Assembly: GCF_000142805.1 (NCBI RefSeq) | Contig: NC_013083.1 | Location: forward strand, 310,001-374,000 | Reading direction: 5' to 3' | From: Lachancea thermotolerans CBS 6340 | Taxonomy: Eukaryota; Ascomycota; Saccharomycetes; Saccharomycetales; Saccharomycetaceae | Length of the DNA: 64,000 bases | Part shown: in pieces, positions 9,923 to 18,967 of the stretch | Layout of the letters: every line of letters starts with the position of its first letter | Position numbering within the stretch: position 1 is the stretch's first letter | Made by a program: the position numbers and the translations under genes | The notes under the pieces: model-generated | What the model was told of the DNA's origin: nothing | What the model saw: only the letters and a program-made list of their open reading frames with translations | Database searches by the model: none

Positions 9923-10834
9923 TTTTGGTCTGTGAAACCTGTCTGAAACTGCGTAGTTGGCCTGTGGTAGCTTACACTTTACCAAGAGTGTTGAGATATA
10001 TTGAAAATTTGACTATTTGGATGTTTAGTACACAATGATATCACCAACATCATATTGATATAATAAGGATAGTTTAGAACCATTGAAAGAATGTACGCTT
10101 CGCCATTCCCAGATTGGCCAGGGACTATGGAGAACGCTAGACTGTTGCATCAGAGCCGAAAAATTTTTCGCTTCAGGTTCGAAAGATGAATCTTAACTGC
10201 GCTTCTTTCCCGATTTGCGCGTGGCATTTTAGAATTTAGCTGAGCGCCTAACGTCTAGAGAATAAGAAGCGCAAGCTGCAGCCACGCGCAAGTACGCCAC
10301 CTTTTTTTGTCACCGTTAGACTTTGATTAGGCTCTCGTCTTGGAATGAAGTTTAATTCGGATAATGATCAAGTTCTTAGGTAAAAAGAGTTGGTGGGCTT
10401 TTGTAAATTAGGCTTCGCGTAGGGACACACGTTCCGGCATAGTTCTTGGTTTTTGAAATTCGCCAGAATTCTTTGCTGCGCACAAAATCTTTGAAAGCCC
10501 TTATCACACAACGCCTGTAGCTGGAAATTTTGCTTGCGATGAAATGTAGTTTGTATCGGTCAGCCTCCTCGAGCTCTACATGTTGCAGGTGTGTGCGCCA
10601 TGGTCTCAAAACCGTGAAAAACTCTTTGCGGAGAAGTCAAGAGCTTGTGGATTCAAGTGTGAGAAAAATCGCATTCTTAGGTTATTTAATTATTAAATGT
10701 TGTTGTACCAATTCAAATATTATGGATGTAGTCGATGCGAACGCCGCCGCATCCGACCAAGCCAATGACTAGTGTCACCCTTATAAATAGTCCCTCGTTA
10801 CCGTCAGACTCTCTCAAGCCTCTCTCGACCGCCT
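9923..10834. other. 0.91 kb spacer upstream of SPT5
   Basis: This region holds the SPT5 promoter (SPT5 reads leftward) and the 3' end of the unrecognised ORF, which also reads leftward. No ORF is convincing. Its notable content is a pair of crossing inverted repeats at 10199-10291 followed by a run of seven T at 10302-10308, listed separately. No tRNA-like A/B box pair was seen. Confidence 0.6.
10199..10308. repeat. Two crossing perfect inverted repeats plus T7 run
   Basis: GCGCTTCTT at 10199-10207 is perfectly complementary to AAGAAGCGC at 10264-10272. TTGCGCGTGGC at 10215-10225 is perfectly complementary to GCCACGCGCAA at 10281-10291. The arms alternate (a, b, a', b'), so as RNA both stems could form only as a pseudoknot; otherwise they are alternatives. 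T7 at 10302-10308 would suit a Pol III terminator. The repeats are directly visible. Whether this is an RNA, a double regulatory dyad or chance is unknown. Confidence 0.5.
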
Positions 10835-11644
10835 TCAAAATATCTTGCGATGAGATATCTTCAACCGCGATTTCCTCGCGTGGACAAAAGAACTGAATTC
10901 AGGAGACCGAATAGCCTTTCTTACACCCTTGGGTACCTTGGTTGCCGTAACCTGATCCAAATAGTCAGTGCGGTAGTCTTGAAGTAATAAGTATTCTTTC
11001 AGGGCCTTGGAGCCTAACATTATATCCTCAAACCACTGGGTGTTGTCTGCAGCAAATCTTTGAATCGCGCCAATAGTTTTGTAGTCAATTTGAAACACTA
11101 CTTCGTCTAACAGCCCGGTTTTATCAAGCGTCTCCAGCAGCTGGTGAAGGATGCAGTCCAGTGCCTGAAAATTCAAAAATGCATGCCGGAAGTGAAAAAC
11201 GTTTTCACTTAATATTTGCCTGTACATCTCCGAGCACATCGGCAGTTCTATTTGACTGCTCATTTGTTTTAGTAGATGCACTAGCGTGCTGCGCGTGTCC
11301 TCTAGAAGCTCCAGGAGCGACCAGGCAAAGTCTGGAGACTCTGTCAAGCTCTGAGATTTTATTTTGTTTAGCAGATGCCTGGCATACACCATCCCCAAGA
11401 GGCAGTTGTGGCCAAAATCTTGACATTCATACAACTGCTGGTGGTCAGTGGGAGAGCTTTCCATACTCGTCTCCCCTCTGGCGCTCGCGAAGAGGCTGCG
11501 ATTGCCTCTAGGATACATAAAAGACTCTATCAGAACATCAATAAACTCTAGCGTTGGTCCGGTCAGTGAAGCTGATAACTCATTGGCGATTTGATTGAAT
11601 AGTAGCTGGTTCGCTGGCGATATTTTAGACGCTAACTCCACCAT
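10835..11644 (-). CDS. Unrecognised 269-residue protein, hypothetical
   Basis: A clean ATG-started frame of 269 codons that I do not recognise. It starts MVELASKISPANQLLFNQIA and ends SRLKISHRKIF. The composition looks like a real protein: mainly helical, with leucine-rich amphipathic stretches (SLLELLEDTRSTLVHLLKQM, ILHQLLETLDKTGLL), some Cys and His, no signal peptide, no membrane span and a basic tail. A TATATA at 11755-11760 lies about 110 bp upstream on its strand. It falls between SPT5 and RAD33, which as I recall are direct neighbours in S. cerevisiae, so it is either lost there or specific to this lineage. No catalytic motif is visible. A fast-evolving meiotic or kinetochore subunit is possible, but I have no sequence evidence for it. 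Confidence 0.6.
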   Translation of the reverse strand: MVELASKISPANQLLFNQIANELSASLTGPTLEFIDVLIESFMYPRGNRSLFASARGETSMESSPTDHQQLYECQDFGHNCLLGMVYARHLLNKIKSQSLTESPDFAWSLLELLEDTRSTLVHLLKQMSSQIELPMCSEMYRQILSENVFHFRHAFLNFQALDCILHQLLETLDKTGLLDEVVFQIDYKTIGAIQRFAADNTQWFEDIMLGSKALKEYLLLQDYRTDYLDQVTATKVPKGVRKAIRSPEFSSFVHARKSRLKISHRKIF

Positions 11645-13587
11645 CTTTGCACAGGATGCCCGAAGCGTATGATTTGGGTAATCACAAAAACTAGGTATTG
11701 GTGAGGATCTGGCATTGCGCTAAAACGCCCTAAATGGCCCACATCTTTGAGGTGTATATATGCCACTTTGACTTCCCGCCATGAGCTCCGGTCTCGATGT
11801 GTCATTATGCATATCACAATGTACGCATTGTATACAAGTTAATTGCTCGTACGAGACAAGCGTTGAAGAACTTCTTATCTCGGCAGAAGAGAGCGCGCAC
11901 TTTAGCCGGCCGTTCCTGTGAAAGATGTGTCATCTTTCGGGAAGCCGAGGATATTTTAGGTTCCATGATTCACCGATCCATCTAACGCCGCAGCATCAAA
12001 AAGGTTCCTCATCAATCTTGTGAACAAATGAGAGATTGGTACTGCGTTTCTGAGATATGTGAGTGGGAAAAACCTGCTAGAATCAAACAGCAAATTGCCC
12101 CGATTTCTTGACATTAGCCTTTTCAGCTCTTACATGGCTATGGTGTTTAATGCATTTCTCATGTGCTCAAGAACGGGGATTCACAAATGCTCGCGACAAA
12201 AATAACACGCTCGTACATGATGCCGTTTCGGAGTTCAGCGGCTACAGTCGAAAAATATGAATTTTGACATTCCAGGGCGCCTATAAAATGCCAGTGCCAG
12301 TGAGAAAGATCTTCTAGGCTGCCAGGGATGAAAGTCCTTAAGGATCTTTTGCACTCTGCTTAATTCTCTTTCCGTTTTATTACATCTTTCATCTTGTTGG
12401 AAGACCCGAGCGGCCATACGCGAAGACCGCAGTGCGTCTGGAATGGAAACGAGCTTATATCGCTAGTTAAAACACATTCGCCACAGTCTTTGTAGCAAGT
12501 AATAACGGGCTGCGCGATAAGGCTTAAAGGTTGCAGAGTTTGAAGCTCGTCCATTAATGTTCGAGCGCCACTGTTTAGGGTTCGTTATTACTGTGAACAT
12601 CTACCCTTTCAAGAGACAAAGTTTGCAATAGTACCAAATAGGTGATATGGCTTCGATTTTAGGTGCGTCTCACGAACTGAATTCTTGGAACTTTATAATA
12701 CCTGTCAGACTTTAAAACAGGTACAACTTGGTTTCGAAAATGAGCATCTGGAGGAAAACGCAGGAACAACCCAAGAAACACATACATTGCAACTTGATTC
12801 AAATAGCTGGCTTGCTAGAAATTCAATTTCAAGAGGTGGGCAGGTGGGTCGTGCAACACGCAAAATCCAAGTCGAATGAAAAAGTCCAGCAGAATGGCAG
12901 AGGATGTGAGTCTTTCGCTAACACTCGGCTTGCCGTCAGCGTCAGATACCAGATGTCTATTTCGTAGATGGGACGTAGCGTGCTGTTTTATCAGCATGCT
13001 ATAGTTCAAATAATCCTTGAAGTTTACGACGACAAAACGTTAAATATCAGGAATTATGCAAGGATTTTCATTGACAAAACTGCATATCACGGCAGACATT
13101 ATCTCTGCAATTTTGTCGCCGAAAGCTGCCTGAGAAGCATCTAGTGGCTCTGGCACCGTTCGCAAGGGACAGAAAAACATTCGCGTTTTACCGCTATTGA
13201 GGCTTAATAAAAGCTGTTCTTCCCAAGCAAAATGACACGTCCATCTAGACATCGAAATAAAGCCTTCGAATCCGCTTTAGAGAAGCTACATGTCTGGGTC
13301 TAAAGGTGTTGTTGAAAGGTTTGTCGTGCAATCAGCAATTCGAATGAAAACCCCCCTAAACCCCACAGGGCATTCAGAAATCCAAACTTCGGCGCCACCG
13401 AAATAGAATTAAACGTATCGCTTGAAGAATTTATCCAGAACAGTGAGTATTCGGGGTTTTAAGTTACAGCTACACTTTACTCTAATATCTCAATGGACGA
13501 AAAAGCTCCAGAGTTGAGCAAACAGCGGCACGCTTACACGTTACTTGACGCAGACCGTTATTTGTATCCTAAGGCTCAGACTTGGCT
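11645..13587. other. 1.94 kb spacer upstream of RAD33
   Basis: This is the longest gene-free stretch in the window, lying between the divergent starts of the unrecognised ORF and RAD33. I find no tRNA, snRNA, telomerase-template-like or centromere-like sequence. It contains several minus-strand reading frames with ATG: 64 codons ending at 12360, 60 codons ending at 12235, and 70 codons at 13040-13252. None matches a family I know. A CTATAAAA lies at 12281-12288. The region is either regulatory, a non-coding RNA, or holds one or more small or decayed genes. Confidence 0.5.
13040..13252 (-). CDS. Possible small protein, 70 residues
   Basis: An ATG frame giving MSRWTCHFAWEEQLLL and ending in ENPCIIPDI. 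It mixes hydrophobic and polar residues in a protein-like way. After its TAA stop, the same frame stays open for a further 74 codons to 12815 (RFVVVNFKDYLNYSMLIK and onward). The region could be a small gene, a longer gene interrupted by one stop, or chance: about one such run is not surprising in 2 kb of six-frame sequence. The pattern loosely recalls the small beta-sheet fold of proteasome-assembly chaperones, but I cannot support that identification and synteny does not help. Confidence 0.2.
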   Translation of the reverse strand: MSRWTCHFAWEEQLLLSLNSGKTRMFFCPLRTVPEPLDASQAAFGDKIAEIMSAVICSFVNENPCIIPDI

Positions 13588-14118
13588 ATGAACAGGACCA
13601 AGAGCAAGGCATATAACAGTGTTTCAGAGTTCCTCAATCCAAAGATCCCTCCTGAAATAGAAGATGACATCTTAGGGGCCTTTGCCAATTACAGTATCGA
13701 GTCCGACATGACTGCGCAAGACCTGCCAGAATACTTCAAAGAACTTCAAATGCCCACTGAAATGACAAAACTGGTCCAACCTCAGGACCTTTGCATAGAA
13801 GGTACCAAGGTAGTGGACTTTGATAAACTCCTAAAAACCACATTCCATTTGTTGATCTTTATGAACAATGCTGAAATCATAGATACACAGTGGCTAATGC
13901 TCGTTCAAGGCTGCGGCAGGGATACACAGTTTCCCCAAGTCACACTGAGGAACCATGTTCTTAGCATCAAAGACTTACAGAAGATTGCAAATAGCATCAA
14001 TGTTGATGGCGGACACTTGATCGACATGATGAGCTGTGCAACACAGGGGAAACGGGTTTATATAACATGGATGGATTTTGCATATCTACTGGGCAAGTTA
14101 GGGCATCTAGTGTTTTGA
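13588..14118 (+). CDS. RAD33: Nucleotide-excision repair protein Rad33
   Basis: Predicted 176 residues (177 in S. cerevisiae). Rad33 is a centrin-like partner of Rad4-Rad34 in nucleotide excision repair. The conserved stretches are clear: FLNPKIPPEIEDD near the N terminus, LPEYFKELQMP, IEGTKVVDFDKL, LLIFMNNAEIID, CGRDTQFPQVTLRNHVLSIK, and the C-terminal WMDFAYLLGKLGHL. The helix pattern suits a degenerate EF-hand fold without calcium-binding loops. The start is the ATG at 13588 (MNRTKSKAY); two codons upstream the frame has only a TTG. It ends 49 bp from convergent ERV25, as YML011C-YML012W do in S. cerevisiae. Confidence 0.92.
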   Translation: MNRTKSKAYNSVSEFLNPKIPPEIEDDILGAFANYSIESDMTAQDLPEYFKELQMPTEMTKLVQPQDLCIEGTKVVDFDKLLKTTFHLLIFMNNAEIIDTQWLMLVQGCGRDTQFPQVTLRNHVLSIKDLQKIANSINVDGGHLIDMMSCATQGKRVYITWMDFAYLLGKLGHLVF

Positions 14119-14167
14119 AATCATATATTTGTGCAGCTAGACATATTTTGTATATGAACTATATGGG

Positions 14168-14797
14168 TTAAATGATATGCTTTGCCTTGAAGTAGTTGTG
14201 CAGATAATTGATCTGCCAAGCTCCGAGACTCACCAACACACAAATAACCATCAAGGAGAAGTTCCTGACTCTTCTGTTGGTCGACTCGTTGGTATCTCTG
14301 AGGCGCTCCTCTCTTGCCTTCAGGTATCCAAGTTCGTCCACAATTTCGTCCGTCAATTCTTCGATCCTGCGCAATTCAACTTCGACAGGCTTCAACTTTT
14401 CGCTCGATTGAATTTTGTTCCAGTCACGGGCTTGCGACCCAGTTTCGACATCCAACTCCACGGATCTCTTCAGGCTGCGCCCATGGACCTGCAAATGGTT
14501 CTCGAAGCATATGTCGAAAGCACCAGATCTGGCCGCGTGGAAAGCAACGTTGGTAGTGCCAGCGATATCTTTGCTTCTACGGGGTTCATTTCCATTGCTG
14601 TCGCGGATAACGAGGTTCAGAACCTGGCCATCACCCACAGATCCGTCGGTCTCAATTCTCACCACCACCAATTGCCCTTCGTTAATGAAGTCACGAACAC
14701 AGACGGGCTCTGGATTTGAAGACGCCGTGATGTCGAAGTGCAGCGCTAGACATGTGCTGAAGAGAACACACAGCAGTGGTAGAATGCTGAATTGCAT
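14168..14797 (-). CDS. ERV25: p24 family cargo receptor Erv25
   Basis: Predicted 209 residues (211 in S. cerevisiae). Erv25 works with Emp24 in COPII vesicles to load GPI-anchored proteins at the ER. A signal peptide covers about 1-18. The lumenal GOLD domain has the two p24 cysteines, in PVCVRDF and DICFEN. A coiled-coil follows, including [19 protein letters not shown] and [17 protein letters not shown]. One membrane span lies at about 180-198, then a short cytosolic tail YFKAKHII, the sorting signal that binds COPI and COPII coats. Every family element is present and in order. Confidence 0.97.
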   Translation of the reverse strand: MQFSILPLLCVLFSTCLALHFDITASSNPEPVCVRDFINEGQLVVVRIETDGSVGDGQVLNLVIRDSNGNEPRRSKDIAGTTNVAFHAARSGAFDICFENHLQVHGRSLKRSVELDVETGSQARDWNKIQSSEKLKPVEVELRRIEELTDEIVDELGYLKAREERLRDTNESTNRRVRNFSLMVICVLVSLGAWQINYLHNYFKAKHII

Positions 14798-15075
14798 GCT
14801 GTTGTTGTATCTAGGTGTTTCAGAGAATTGTTTGTTTAAAGCTTTAGAAGCTTAAATTTTTTTATATTGTAGGCGTGTTATTTTATTGTGAACGCGTAGA
14901 CTAAACAAAAAGCTATATGCGCAAGACAGGCATGCTCTAGTACAGGGACACTGAACAGGTCTCCCACAGAACTCGCGTTTGTCAACTTGGAACGAAGCTT
15001 TAAAAGCACCGTGTTGTTGATTCAAGAGGAATCTTAATTCTTGTTATTAATATGAATTTATTTACAGGTAAAGTT

Positions 15076-18048
15076 TCACTTGGCCGGTTGCAAATCCTTG
15101 ATCTGCCACTTGCCATCTGACATTTCTGCCTCAATACGGGGCCCGACCACAGCAGTTACAGATGGTTTTTTGAAAAGGTATTTTTCTGCTGCTGCTCGGA
15201 CGTCTTCAAGATTTACGTCCAGAAGCTGTTCTCTTCTAACTTGTCTCATACTGTCGGTGATTCCGTAGTTAAATAGTATGCTCCCTTCGCTGCTGGGGCT
15301 TATAGGGGCATCGACTTGCTGAAATATTGTCAACTTGGCTTCATTCAGATCGTCGTTTTTCCAGTTTGAGTTTTGCAAGACGTAATTGCCGCTCTCTGCG
15401 AAAACTTGCAGAGAGTTTAGAGGATGTGGATCTCTATAGGAATAGAAGGAAAACAGTCCATCCAATGCGCTGTACGTAGCGCCACCGCCGTATGCTCCGC
15501 CCTTCTCTCTAATCTCACGATGTAAGTGCTTAAAGGTTAGCATATTGCTGAGAACTTGTAAACTTGCTCCATCTCTGTGAGTGTATGGCACGCCAACCAG
15601 CGATTGGGCTGAGTAATGGACCTGGAATGGGAATTCAATAAGGGTGTGCTTTCCTTTTGAGTCAAGCAGTGGATAATCTCTGGAAGAAAATGTCATCGAT
15701 GGACTGTCTTCCGGAAGAGTCTGCACAAATTGCTGAATCTCGTTGTCAGTTTTGATGGCTTGCTTTTCAGAATCTGTTGTAGTGAAGAATTCAAGGCCCT
15801 CGCTTGAAATAACGTAGCTCTTCAATTCATTCAACTTGTCAACAACTTCTGCCTGAAACAAAGCCGGCTTTTCTAGAATTGTGGACAGGTATGTGATCAG
15901 TTTTAGTTGCTCAACGCCGCTCAAGCTTTCATTAATTGCCTTAGCAGTTGTTAAGTGTGCGCCCGTAAAATTCCGAGCGAATGCATGCCCGCCCTCTGCA
16001 ACAGATGCTGTATTCGATGCAGCTAAGGAACGGATCAGCACCTTCAACTTCTCAACATGTTTCACAATGTCTGTTTCTACCAAGATCTTTCTCCAGATGT
16101 CAAACACACGTTCTGTTTTATGATTCAGGGAGTAGCCTTCACAAATAAAGTTCAGACTTGGTTCACAAGTAATTGGGTCAGAATGAACTGCGACATGAGC
16201 GGAGACGCCTCCAGTGTGAAGCTTCATTTCATCCTCAATTTCACTATAGTGCTCTTTGGAGGTACCCAGACTAGTTAAGCAATCGGCAAAAATTGGCAGG
16301 TATGGATAGAGGTCCCGAGGGATAACCCTGTCTAGCGATCTCTTCAGCCTCAAATATGTGATTCCGTTTGTGTCCGAAATTCGGTGGAAAATATTGTCAG
16401 CTCTCTTGATCTCGTATGAATCTCCAGCACGAGGAATGTCTTTGATCTTTAGACTGGGGAGGCAGCTCAAATCCTCGGTAGCGTTTTGCTTCGCTTGAAG
16501 TTGCTTTCCGCGTTCCCTAATAACTTCACGGTCATTGCTGTCTAGCTGGCTAACCTTTGTTTCCAGACGACGTGCTTCCTCTGAATCCAGCATTCCTGAA
16601 TATTTCTCATCTGCTTCCATGGAGAAGTAGAAGCAGGGCTTCGAGAGAATCTGGTCTCTGATAATCTCGCGGAAAACCTCATCACCCTTTGCAGCCCAGT
16701 CGGCTCTGAATTGAGACAGAATATCATCAAAGACTAAATGATCAAATGGATCAGTTTTATTTGTCCATCCAGGGACAAGTGAGTATAGAAGCTGTAGCCC
16801 AAAGTCAGCCTTTTGGTTTTTCTTGGAGAGCTCCAACTGTTGGATAATAGCTTCGATTTTATCGCTTTCGAATGGTTTTTCTAATGCTTCTTGAAAAACA
16901 GATTTCACAGTTTGTTCGAACAGGATTGTATCACTGCAGCCCTGAACACCAACCGTGAAAAAGTTGGTAGCTGTAGTAGACTCAACACCTGAATTGACGG
17001 AAAACTCATAACCAACACCTGACTCGATCAGCTGTTTGTATAGAGGAGTAGAGTGGCCCTCCATCAAAAGATTCCCAAGAACTTTCAAGAGAAATGTCCC
17101 GTAAACGTCGGCAGGATCGCCGCATAGCCAAGTCATCGAAGTTTTCAGCTGTTTATCTGGGGGAAGCATAGGGTCAACCTGGCCCTTTTCAGTCACCCTA
17201 ACATCAGAGTTCATTTCTAGAGGCTTGAGCTCTTTGTACCTGTTTGCTCTTTTTCCATACAATTTGAACTCTTCATTTAAGCGCTGTAGGGTCTCATCGA
17301 GCGGAAAACTTCCATAGGTAAACGTTTTTGCATTCGACGGATGATAGTTCTTGGAGTGGAAAGAAACCAAATCGGAGTACTGTAGGTCTGTAATCTTTTG
17401 TGGGTCGCCTCCGGAGTTGTTTAGGGACGGATAGATATTCTCTTGAAACTTGATCCAGAACTGGTAGTTCGAGCTTGAGGTCTGCCCCTTCATCTCATTG
17501 TAAACAACACCCTTGAATACAATGTCGCTCTTTGGGTCATCCAGATTGGTGTGCTCAAGCCTCCAGCCCTCTTGTAGAAAGTCCTCGTGCTTTAAAAGCG
17601 GCTTGAAAGTGGCGTCCAGGTATACATCTCTCAGGTTAGCAAAGTCTGCCTTGTTTGCAGTAGCAAAAGGATAGAACGTGTAGTCATGGCCTGTCATGGC
17701 GTTCATGAAGTTCGCCAAGGATCGGTTTAGCATCTTGAAGAAAGGGTCTCTTACAGGGTATTTCTCTGACCCACAGAGGGTGGTGTGTTCCAAAATGTGG
17801 GGCACGCCAGAGGCGTCCGGGGGGTTGGTCTTGAACGCAACGCTAAACACGTTGTTCCTGTCGTCTCTGTCGATGTGGAGGTGTTGGGCTCCTGTCTGCA
17901 GATGCTTCAAGTCTACGGCGACGAACCTCATCTCAGGCACAGGAAGAACGCGGTTGATTTCATAACCGTGGAAAACTCCGCCCACAGGGTACTTACGGAG
18001 CAGTTTAGATTGGTTGAAATGAGATGCATACCTCCGAAATCGTAGCAT
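15076..18048 (-). CDS. CYM1: Mitochondrial presequence protease Cym1 (M16C)
   Basis: Predicted 990 residues (989 in S. cerevisiae). Cym1 is the PreP-type metalloprotease of the mitochondrial matrix or intermembrane space. It degrades cleaved targeting peptides and other short peptides. The N terminus MLRFRRYASHFNQSKLLRKY is basic and fits a targeting sequence. The inverted zinc motif HILEH is at 84-88, followed by the family stretch TTLCGSEKYPVRDPFF and the distal YNEMKGQ. The C-terminal M16 half carries GGAYGGGA and FSFYSYRDPHP, the conserved substrate-chamber region. It is divergent from NPL3, as YDR430C and YDR432W are in S. cerevisiae. Confidence 0.97.
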   Translation of the reverse strand: MLRFRRYASHFNQSKLLRKYPVGGVFHGYEINRVLPVPEMRFVAVDLKHLQTGAQHLHIDRDDRNNVFSVAFKTNPPDASGVPHILEHTTLCGSEKYPVRDPFFKMLNRSLANFMNAMTGHDYTFYPFATANKADFANLRDVYLDATFKPLLKHEDFLQEGWRLEHTNLDDPKSDIVFKGVVYNEMKGQTSSSNYQFWIKFQENIYPSLNNSGGDPQKITDLQYSDLVSFHSKNYHPSNAKTFTYGSFPLDETLQRLNEEFKLYGKRANRYKELKPLEMNSDVRVTEKGQVDPMLPPDKQLKTSMTWLCGDPADVYGTFLLKVLGNLLMEGHSTPLYKQLIESGVGYEFSVNSGVESTTATNFFTVGVQGCSDTILFEQTVKSVFQEALEKPFESDKIEAIIQQLELSKKNQKADFGLQLLYSLVPGWTNKTDPFDHLVFDDILSQFRADWAAKGDEVFREIIRDQILSKPCFYFSMEADEKYSGMLDSEEARRLETKVSQLDSNDREVIRERGKQLQAKQNATEDLSCLPSLKIKDIPRAGDSYEIKRADNIFHRISDTNGITYLRLKRSLDRVIPRDLYPYLPIFADCLTSLGTSKEHYSEIEDEMKLHTGGVSAHVAVHSDPITCEPSLNFICEGYSLNHKTERVFDIWRKILVETDIVKHVEKLKVLIRSLAASNTASVAEGGHAFARNFTGAHLTTAKAINESLSGVEQLKLITYLSTILEKPALFQAEVVDKLNELKSYVISSEGLEFFTTTDSEKQAIKTDNEIQQFVQTLPEDSPSMTFSSRDYPLLDSKGKHTLIEFPFQVHYSAQSLVGVPYTHRDGASLQVLSNMLTFKHLHREIREKGGAYGGGATYSALDGLFSFYSYRDPHPLNSLQVFAESGNYVLQNSNWKNDDLNEAKLTIFQQVDAPISPSSEGSILFNYGITDSMRQVRREQLLDVNLEDVRAAAEKYLFKKPSVTAVVGPRIEAEMSDGKWQIKDLQPAK

Positions 18049-18967
18049 TTTGTCTCTATCAGCCGTTCTTATTAAGTTACTTTAAGACTGAGAGATGAAC
18101 CGCTCTTTGCCAAAACTTTCGTAGTTAGGTATTATAGCTTGGTCTAGCCTTAAGCACTACTAAGACAAATGACAAATATTTGCCGCCTGTCAGCGTCGCT
18201 TTATGTGCGCTATTGTTAATTCTAGGGTGAATTAAGCCACACGCCAACAGCATGGTGCCAATACAGCAGTTAATCAATTTTTCTCCTAAAAGTTCTAGGT
18301 TTTATGAAGAAATCCCAGTATTCGCGGTGCAGTCTCTATCTAGCGGCTTGTAGGTGCAGATGAAAGAGAAAATTAGCAGCTAACAAATAATTTTCTTTGG
18401 CTCTAGCTCTAGTCAAAGTTGCCTTGTTCCAAATATTAAAGCTTGAGCTCTCAAAAACAATTAGTTTTCATTATAAAACTGTAGCCATCGGCACCGCGAG
18501 TTGAAGCTCAGAATCACATACTAGAAAGGCTGGGAAATCATGCTAGATTAACCAGCGGGTTCAGCATGACGATGGTATAACAAGATTATTGTTGACACGG
18601 TTTGATCAGAAAGGAGAAAAGCACCCTCTGGAGGTGATTGCTAAAAGCCATTAGCGTTCATGGAACGCTATTTTCGTGCTCTCATCGGTGCGCCGCGTGC
18701 TTGGCGTCCTCATTTTGGTTTCGCATTTGCTTTCTACGCAAGCAGAGCTCGCTCGCCAATTGGCCCACCGGAAACAAAGGTGTTAAGCGGCGCTGAGAAA
18801 TAATCTCCGCGAGAACTCTCTTGGTCACGTGTATATCAGAGGCAATGGAAAATCCGTACTTTACGAGCCCTCCAGAGGCAGCAAATTTTTTTATAAAAGC
18901 GCGATCTTCTACCATCTGTCTTGCCACCCATCTCAAACACTCTTTTCAGTTGAATCAAGTACACATT
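18049..18967. other. 0.92 kb divergent spacer CYM1-NPL3
   Basis: Promoter region shared by CYM1 and NPL3. It has CACGTG at 18826-18831 and a TATA box (TATAAAAG) at 18892-18899, 69 bp before the NPL3 ATG. The middle is AT-rich without a recognisable gene. The frame of NPL3 remains open up to 18821, but the first ATG matching the family is at 18968, downstream of the TATA box, so the upstream frame is taken as untranslated. Confidence 0.65.
18892..18899 (+). promoter_or_regulatory. TATA box of NPL3
   Basis: TATAAAAG lies 69 bp upstream of the chosen NPL3 ATG, a usual distance for a strongly expressed yeast gene. It also argues against the longer N terminus that would begin at 18821, because that frame would start upstream of the TATA box. 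Confidence 0.7.

Noticed and set aside
9923-9985. Longer SPT5 N terminus
   Set aside because: Begins at a TTG; the ATG at 9922 starts the family-like acidic N terminus.
12235-12554. Two overlapping minus-strand ATG frames of 60 and 64 codons
   Set aside because: Different frames, no resemblance to any family, no clear promoter; no more than expected by chance.
13258-13280. Hairpin AAAGC...GCTTT around CTTCGAATCC
   Set aside because: Loop of ten bases and no remaining tRNA arms; taken as chance.
13348-13368. Telomere-like run of C6TAAAC4
   Set aside because: Too short and isolated for an interstitial telomere repeat, and no repeats nearby.
18821-18967. Longer NPL3 N terminus
   Set aside because: Would include the TATA box in coding sequence, and the family start is MSEEYQQP at 18968.
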